Below the pieces are notes generated by a model, which worked only from the letters and a program-made list of their open reading frames with translations, searched no databases and had not been told where the DNA came from. From Lithospermum erythrorhizon (Eukaryota > Streptophyta > Magnoliopsida > Boraginales > Boraginaceae), in NCBI GenBank assembly GCA_019722365.1, contig JADFUC010002279.1, positions 1-64,000 of the forward strand: a stretch of DNA of 64,000 nucleotides. Direction: 5' to 3'. Each line of letters opens with the position of its first letter. The first letter of the stretch is position 1. The position numbers were made by a program, and so were the translations under genes. Below are positions 56,831-64,000 of the stretch, piece after piece.

Positions 56831-58690
56831 TCACCAAAAACCCCGAAAATAATAGGCCAGATTTGGAAAGCAAGTTTTTCTTCCATGCTGTTCCCTAATT
56901 TATGCTTTAGCGTTCTAGTAAGCGTGCGGAAGAGTTATTAAATATCTTTGGTGTGGGCGATCTTAGAGATACTCGACTTGAGTATTTGTGAGCAATTGAT
57001 TCCATTGCCTACTAATTTATTCGACCAAAAAGGTACACACTTGTAGCCAATTCTGTTTATTGTTTTTGTACAATCCGTAGCATTCTGGAATTCGTATCCA
57101 TTAAGTTTAGAACTTGATTATGCGTTTAAGAACATAATGGTGGTCTGGAGCTCGAGATTTCTGGATTGTACAATTAGCATAAATAATCATGAAAAACATT
57201 TTTAGCGAATTATGGGTTGTTTTTGCTTGTTTAATTTATATTTTATAATTGTTTTGATTTCTTTAGATGAAGTATCTTAATAAAATAATTAAATATGATT
57301 AAAATTTTCTTTATTTTGGAAATCGCTTTTAATGTGAAAAGAAATACACCGATAATATTTACGATTTTTGATAATTTTAATTTTTGAATTAATTTTTATA
57401 TCGGTTTGTTGATTGAAGCTTGGTAAAAGCAGGTGATTATGTTCGATAGGTATGGGGACAAAAAATATTAAATCTTGCGGCACATCGGCCTTAGGCGGCG
57501 TGTGGGGGCGGCGTGCGGTGACATCAGCCGAGTGGTGGAGTTGACTCGTCAAACAACTGCTTCGTTGGCAGGCCGTTGACTTCGGGTCGAGCCGGTGACA
57601 CGACCCGGCCTGACCCAACTCGACTTGGGCCGGTCGGTTTGAAGTTTCCGGCTTGCGTGGCGATTTGTTGGTGTTTCTAGCGGCCATAAATAACTGTTGC
57701 TTGGCTGTACTATTTGGATATAAATATTTATGATATTTGATTTGTATACTTGGAAACTTAATTAAATAGACAAAAAATGTATTGTCCGTTCTTTGGAATA
57801 AACAATGAAATACTTGTGAGAATATTGTGATGAAGACACGAGCATCTGGCAGAATACTGCAAGGCTGTCATGACGGCTGAAGTCCATCCAGGAGGTTTTC
57901 TTTAGAAACATTTTAAAATATTGAACTATAATCGAGGTTGGGCAGAAAAAATTCCAAGCGAAATTCTTCCACCTACTTACTCGACCAAAACAAGAAGAGA
58001 GGGAGAGAGAGCTTTTGTTTTTCACAAAAATGACTATCAAAAAGTGAATGAACAATTTTTTTCATGAAAGAGTGTCCTATTTATATGCACTTAGACCCTA
58101 AATTTTAGTCATCCAATATAACTAAAATATTGGGTTTTAAGCAAAATGCCACCTCCTCTGAATCCCTTTTGGTGGGCTAAAAGCAATCCCGTAGGACAGT
58201 GCAGTTCTAGAATTGTAGCTTTTAGAACAATTTTGGAATTGCCATCTCCTCTGACTCCTTTTGGTCGGCTATATTGGTAGAAAAGTGTTCTAGAATTTTT
58301 CTGATTCTTATTCTTTAAAATAAGGGCACATATAAAAAGCTAAGAAGAATATTCAAATAATGATTCTACAAAAAGAAAATTTCGGAGAAGCTTGTACCGT
58401 AATAATTCGAACATTCCATTTTAAACCCCTGAAAGTTATAATTAAATTATGACTCGCTTTCGTTGTAAGTGTCTGACCTCTTAGACTCGATTGACAAAGA
58501 CATGTACTAAATAATGTTAGCAGAACATTATATATTAATTACATTGATTATGAAGGACGATAGCCATCGTAACCCCAATGTCGTCTAAGGTATCCTAATA
58601 GGAACATTACTACATAATCGAGCGTATATTCGACTTAAGCTTAAATGAGTAAATCGGTTGTGCAATCGAATTCTTCAGCTGACACTATTT
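56831..58690. other. Left spacer of the inverted structure
   Basis: AT-rich except for a GC-rich island at 57470-57690 with minus-strand frames (for example 57289-57687) that match nothing I know. 58147-58300 has a direct duplication of about 90 bases (CCACCTCCTCTGAATCCCTT / CCATCTCCTCTGACTCCTTT, each followed by TTCTAGAATT). The text resembles copia LTR sequence, but no partner was found. Confidence 0.35.
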
Positions 58691-61620
58691 CAAAATATCT
58701 CACATTTCAACAGCGGTGCCGTGGATGACACGTGTCACGCAGCGTGGCGACCACGCCATGTCGGTGATGTGGTTGCCGGCCGCATGTCCGCGTGCCGTAC
58801 CCACGTCGATGACACGTCCGGCAGGCACAATGGGATTGGCTTATGGTTTGGATAATTTGGGTGGGCGTCCGAGTCCTGATCCCGATGTATGGATTACGTT
58901 GGGTTGGGAGGTGGACACCTTTGTTGGGTGGCAGTTTTTGAGGCGCTATTTGGTCCGTTTGATTTATTAAATGGATCAATTGAGTTTTGGTTTGATCCAA
59001 ACTCAATTCTTGATGGATTTTTACCAAAATTAATTTATTGGACATCAATTGAATTGAATTAATTTAATTTCTTTATGAGAATTAATTTAATCAATTATTC
59101 TAATCACATTAAAATTAGTTCTAATTAGATTAGATTAAACGTTAATTGTTTCTTAGAATCAATTAAAGCTAATGGACTTGGGCCAATTAAATTCTAATTC
59201 GATTAGAGTTTTAATCATAATATTTTGAATTTGATTTAGTAGGTTTGAGACCTAAACTTATTAGATAATTGGAGTTTTAAATATAACATAACTTAGGATT
59301 AATAATCATGAGTGTAAAACAAGTATTTTTGGATAATTTCATTTCATTTCATGATTGTTAACGACATGTAATATGTGTCTTATTGCTTAAATCCGTACCA
59401 TGTATGTTTAAATATAATATTGATTATTTATCGTGCATAATATAATATGATATATTTGATAGTTAGTAGGTATTGTGATATAATATCATATTATATAGAT
59501 ATTATGACATATAAATATTATTTTACTTAAAGAATGTTTAGTCTTGTATTTATAGAAATACATTAAAACTTGAGATAACTAATCGTAATAATTAATTATT
59601 AAATATTAATCCCACCTCGAGGATAGGTCAATAGGAAAAAATAGTTTTGTGAAACTAAAAGTATAGTTTAGAAATATTACCAACTAATAATTATATCCCA
59701 ATTTCCAATAAAGTGTTGTATTTCATAAGACTCGTGGGTGTATTCTTTTAAGCTTGTTTGATCGATACTATAACGACCGCCTAGGTGAAATTTTTTGAGT
59801 TAGGCAGATAAATCGCTTGAATAATCATAGTCTGCTTGATGGATACTTGATAAAAAATGACTTCATTTAACATGATAAATAAAAACATTACAACTTGTCC
59901 GTGAATGAACTAGCTTGACACTACAACTTAGCGATAGTAATAATATATCTGACATCAACCAGCGGGTTTACAACTCGAGACAACAATAGTATTAGAGTAC
60001 AACATAAATCTCCAAGAAGATAAAAGTATATTGTTGAGTCTTCCCGTACCATCGCCACACCTCCGCAGTGCGCAGCTGCTGGAATCGTGCATCTTGGTCG
60101 TCCCTTGTGACTTTAGGCATATAAAATGCCCGCCCATAGAGACTAGAGTCATTTATGAAGGCCGTGAATACAATATCATAGAAGTTAACCCGTCATTCAT
60201 ACAAGCGAGGATAATTCAAGTCACACATTTAAAGGAGCTATACACCTCCAAAGGGTTATATTTTATATGCCTATGTTGTTGCGGGATGATCGAGATGCAT
60301 TGGCCGAGTAGCTGCATACCCGTTGAGGTGGTGATGGTGGCTTGAAGACCTCGACAGTCATACTTTATCTTCTTCGGAGATTTATTTTGTACCTAATAAT
60401 TATTGTCTCAGTTGTAAAACCCGTTGTTTGATGTTGTATTTATATTATTACTTATCAGTTGTTGTGGTGTTGATTAGTTCACCCGATGGACAAAAAAGTT
60501 GTAATGTTTTATTTATCATTAAATGAAGTCATTTTTTATCGTTATCCATCGTTGGTGACTCTGATTATTCAAGTTGATGACAGTCCCAACCTCAGGGCCA
60601 CCTGGTAGTATTGATCAAACAAGCTAAAAGAATATACCCATGAGTCTTAAGAAAAAAACAACACTTTATTGGAAATTGTGATATAATTATTAATTGGAAA
60701 TATTTCTAAACTATACTTTAGTCCCATAAACTATTTTCCTATTGACCTATCATTTGAGGTGGATTAATATTGTAATAATTAATTATTACAATTAATTATC
60801 CCAAGTATTAATGGATTTCTAAAAATACAAGACTAAAATACCTTTAAGTAAAATAATATTTACAGGCCATATTATCTATATAATATAATAATATATCACA
60901 AGGTCCATGTCATCCATCAAATACATCCTATTATATTATATATGATAAATAATCAATATTATATTTAAACATACATGGCATGGATGAAGCAATAAAACAA
61001 GCACATATATTACATGTCAAAAACAATGTGAAATAGTAAATTATCCAAAAATACTTGTTTTACACTCATGATTATTAGTACTTAAGTTATGTTATATTTT
61101 TAAAACTCCAGTATCTAATAAGTTTAGGTCTCAAACCTAATTAAATCCAAATTCAAAAATATTATGATTAGAAGCCTAATCGAATTGAAATTTAGTTGGC
61201 TAAGTCCATTAGCTTTAATTGATTCAAGAGCAATTAACATTTAATCAAATCTAATTAGAACTAATTTTAATAATTAAACGAATGATTAAAAGCAATACTC
61301 ATAAAAGAAAGAGGTAAAATAAATTCAATTCAGTGATGTCAATAAGTAATTTTTGACAAAAATCCGATGAAACCGGACAAACTTCGAGCCAGTCCATCTG
61401 GTAATCAAGCGGTTTAATATGGTCTGCTGGCGGTCCCACCCAGCAACGTCGTCATTGGACGGGGGACGTCGATCCAAATATCGACATAAATCGGCAATTT
61501 CAGCGTCGTGCGGCGTGTTGATACGCGTGGACATGGCGTCATCGGCATGGCAGGACTGCGTATTAAATCACGTAACATGACAAAAATATTGAATATTTGA
61601 GGCAGTGCCGTTAACCGGTG
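58690..61620. repeat. Near-contiguous palindrome, arms about 1.45 kb, centre near 60193
   Basis: The left arm 58690-60190 is matched by the reverse complement of 60195-61620 with very little or no spacer. Matches include GGCATATAAAAT (60116 versus 60272), AAAAAATGACTTCATTTAA-type, CAACACTTTATTGGAAATTG-type, CTATTGACCTATC, CATGTATGTTTAAATATAAT with ATTGATTATTT, TACTTGTTTTACACTCATGA, TAATAAGTTTAGGTCTCAAA and CTAATGGACTTGG-type. Pair coordinates sum to about 120387 near the centre and drift by only a few tens of bases at the ends, so the arms are collinear. The outer 250 bases are GC-richer and more diverged. The 104-codon ORF at 60031-60345 crosses the centre and is not credible as a gene. Confidence 0.85.
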
Positions 61621-62944
61621 TCTTCCATTTGGTCGAGTCTCCGTTATGTGTGTTCCTGACCAGGGCTACTCGGCCCTTGATGTCAGTATTGCTGTATGTG
61701 TTAGGACAACTATGGCAATATCTTTTGTGATCGGTCTAAGGTCGCAGCGCTGCAGCGGTCTGTTTAATAACAACTTTAGGAGATGTTCGACTGAAGAAAC
61801 TCGAAATTTTCTTTTTGTCAGAATCGACCAACTGGTATTCTTCTTGGCTTTATGTAGCCGCTTATTTTAAGAGACCAGGAGGCAGAGAAGGAATCTAGAG
61901 GAAACAGCTCTGCTGATATGGCCAAAGTTGAGATGGCAATTCAGAACATTCTGGTCCCTAGGCTGAACCCATTCTAATGGGACAGTGGAGCAAAGGATTG
62001 TTTGCTAAGCTGTGACTCTGTTACAGGTATGGTTGATGGCTAGAGGTGGACTTGGTGCTATAAGTAGAACTGCTTTCATGAAGAAAGGAGGCAACATTCA
62101 CGATGGTCACTTTGTGAGCAAAGCTCTGCTGGAATGGGAGTAGCCAGATGGAAGAATTTTAAGTTGGTTCTGACTGGAACCCATGGTTCAGCTGTTGCAA
62201 GGTCTAATGCTCGGGATGGTTATTACGACTGGATATTGATGAACGGTCTTAGAAAACGTGCTGTGCTGGGTCTTCATCACAATGTGCTACTCTATTTTGT
62301 TCAGGCTCTATTTAGTATTGCTTATACAACGGTAGTGATCATAACTGACTATATCCAAATAATATTGTTACAGCAATCGTTGGCTGCAACACTGCGTCAA
62401 GCAAGCTTGGGCAGTGGGCGGTAGTGCTCCAAATGGGGTGTTCCAGCCAGTCAGACTGTTTGTCAGGGGCGCTTTCGATTGACTCGATGTTATCATTATA
62501 TCGACCTGCGTCGGCCGTGGCCTGAAGACAGCACTTTTTGTCGATGTTCGACATAATCTGGTTTTTCATTTCAATCGATAAGCTGATATAGAGTGAAAAA
62601 AGAGCTCAAGCCATCAAAAAATAAATATTTTGCGATTTTTTCACGATGAATTTCAAATTTTGTCATGTTGGTATTTGACCAAGACTCTTCATCTGAAAAA
62701 TCAAACGCAAAAACAAGTGAGCAAGCTACGCCAGACTACGGCGTACTGCGTTGACACGCCAATTTAAATAACGTACGAACTACGCCATTAGCGATGATCG
62801 GTTCTAAACCCAGCGGTTAAGTCAAATGCGGATTGTGCAAGCTGTCAGGCGGTGGCTGCAAAATGGCTGCCTTTGGTGAATAGAGGCTGGCAGGCTGGCG
62901 AGCCAGTCAGCCTGTCTATAGATGGTCACGCCGGCCACGAACTG
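61621..62944. other. Right spacer of the inverted structure
   Basis: No counterpart in the left spacer was found. GC content is higher than in the neighbouring arms. The part 61870-62280 looks like coding or exon-like text on the plus strand (for instance VARWKNFKLVLTGTHG at about 62135-62185), but no family could be named. Confidence 0.3.
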
Positions 62945-63265
62945 CTCGTCGTTTTACTAGAAGTATAAAATTAGGAATAAGATGGAAGAAAACTGTTTTC
63001 AATGAAGAGAATCATTATTTTGAGGTTTTATTGAATAGGCGATTTTAAAATCAAATGAGCATTAGTTTTAGTTCTGACCGGACAATATTAAGCTACTGAG
63101 GACCCGATGAATAAAATCATCTCAAACTCATCTCCACCGCCCCGAACGATCGGTAGTCGGGATTCTTTTCCGTCGAATGTTTCACTAGATGTTTCAGTTT
63201 ATGATACATTTATTATATAGTTCGGTTTAGTATTTGTGTGTGTGACTCTTAGAAGACAATTGGCT
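62945..63265 (-). repeat. Outer inverted repeat, right copy
   Basis: Reverse complement partner of 56562-56830; see the shared words there. It contains GATACATTTATTATATAGTT in the opposite orientation. Confidence 0.8.
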
Positions 63266-64000
63266 GAAGCAACTGCGGCGGAACTGTCAAGCAAATGTCC
63301 CTGTGTGCGCTAATCACAAAATATATATGCTGCTATAATTTGAATAGATGTGGCCTGGCTAAGAGGCCATTCAGCGGGCGACCTGTGAGATAAAATTTCA
63401 TATTTCAATAACCATAACAACAACGACCGGCGCCGATATACAGGCCGTATCGTCCAAATCTGGACTGTCTAGAAGATGACTGTTACATCTCAAACAAACC
63501 CATACTTTAATATACAACGGACAAGCAGAACACAGAAAAATAATCCGTGGCCTCGTCTGGCTGCAGCGGCGCAACAGCATGCAACGTAAAGCAACACCAA
63601 AACAGCCGATCATCCCAAAGTGTCGTGGCAATCCAAAACAACGGCTTTGTGAGATATGCTGCCACCATATTCTACCAGAGCACCAGGCGATCGCAGAGCG
63701 GCTCGGCGCTGCGGCGCTACTGCTGGCACAAATGGTACGCCTGGGGTGTGGCTGAGGCAGAAGGAAATTCTTCACTCCCAGCGGCCTTATAAGGCTCGCC
63801 AATTTGGCATAGATATGAAGATGATGCTGAAGATTACTGTCAGACAAAACTAAGGAGTATATCGTGGTGGTGGATTATCGTCTTAAATCATCTTATCTTG
63901 ATGCGTCGTCTGTCGTGTCGCCAGGCCCCAGCCCAACATGCGTGCGGCAGAGGCAATGTCTGTGACCTCGACGACAATGTCAAACACCAGCGTACTGAAC
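63266..64000. other. Unassigned GC-richer sequence at the window end
   Basis: The longest frame is a 149-codon minus-strand ORF (63398-63847) with cysteine- and serine-rich, low-information composition and no recognised motif. Nothing else can be supported. Confidence 0.3.

Noticed and set aside
60031..60345. 104-codon ORF across the palindrome centre
   Set aside because: Its reading frame is produced by the inverted arms; no motif.
63398..63847. 149-codon minus-strand ORF as a gene
   Set aside because: Biased composition with no recognised domain or initiation context.

Overview
The window looks like nuclear DNA of a flowering plant, probably an asterid: it is packed with plant LTR retrotransposons (Ty3/gypsy Tekay-like chromovirus and TAT-like lineages, Ty1/copia SIRE-like and Tork-like lineages), hAT and CACTA DNA transposons, Stowaway-like MITEs and tRNA-derived SINEs. 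The one host gene I can support is a precursor of a plant elicitor peptide (PROPEP) whose predicted C-terminal peptide resembles the Solanaceae type. No rRNA, functional tRNA, CRISPR or prokaryotic operon structure was seen.

Layout. 1-5.8 kb: 3' LTR and integrase/chromodomain remnant of a minus-strand chromovirus, cut by a probable solo LTR of another gypsy family. 5.8-17.2 kb: a minus-strand TAT-like gypsy element with both LTRs, a primer binding site and a gag remnant, carrying a copia solo LTR (9632-10635). 17.2-27.1 kb: an AT-rich, cleaner segment with the PROPEP gene: exon 1 at 18452-18694, exon 2 at 26803-26889, and an approximately 8.1 kb intron filled with MITEs, a CACTA element nested in a MITE, a SINE candidate and a 0.5 kb inverted-repeat element just upstream of exon 2. 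27.6-28.9 kb: two AT-rich tandem arrays. 28.9-40.95 kb: a plus-strand hAT transposon with unusually long inverted ends, split by a complete SIRE-like copia element (30350-38360) that has an env-like third gene. 41-46.7 kb: minus-strand Tork-like copia pol remnant and a plus-oriented copia LTR that is the inverted relative of the solo LTR near 10 kb. 47.3-48.0 kb: TAT-like reverse transcriptase fragment. 48.2-56.4 kb: plus-strand chromovirus with protease, RT, RNase H, integrase and chromodomain, whose 5' LTR carries a SINE absent from the 3' LTR. 56.4-64 kb: a symmetric inverted structure centred near 60193 with arms of about 1.45 kb, flanked by a second, outer inverted repeat; no genes recognised.

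How it fits together. The gene-bearing 17-27 kb segment keeps an open frame, consensus splice sites and a TATA box, whereas every retroelement reading frame is broken by many small insertions and deletions. That is either real decay or a poorly resolved consensus of multi-copy repeats, so exact boundaries and TSDs of the LTR elements are approximate. All alignments were made by eye; no database search was run.
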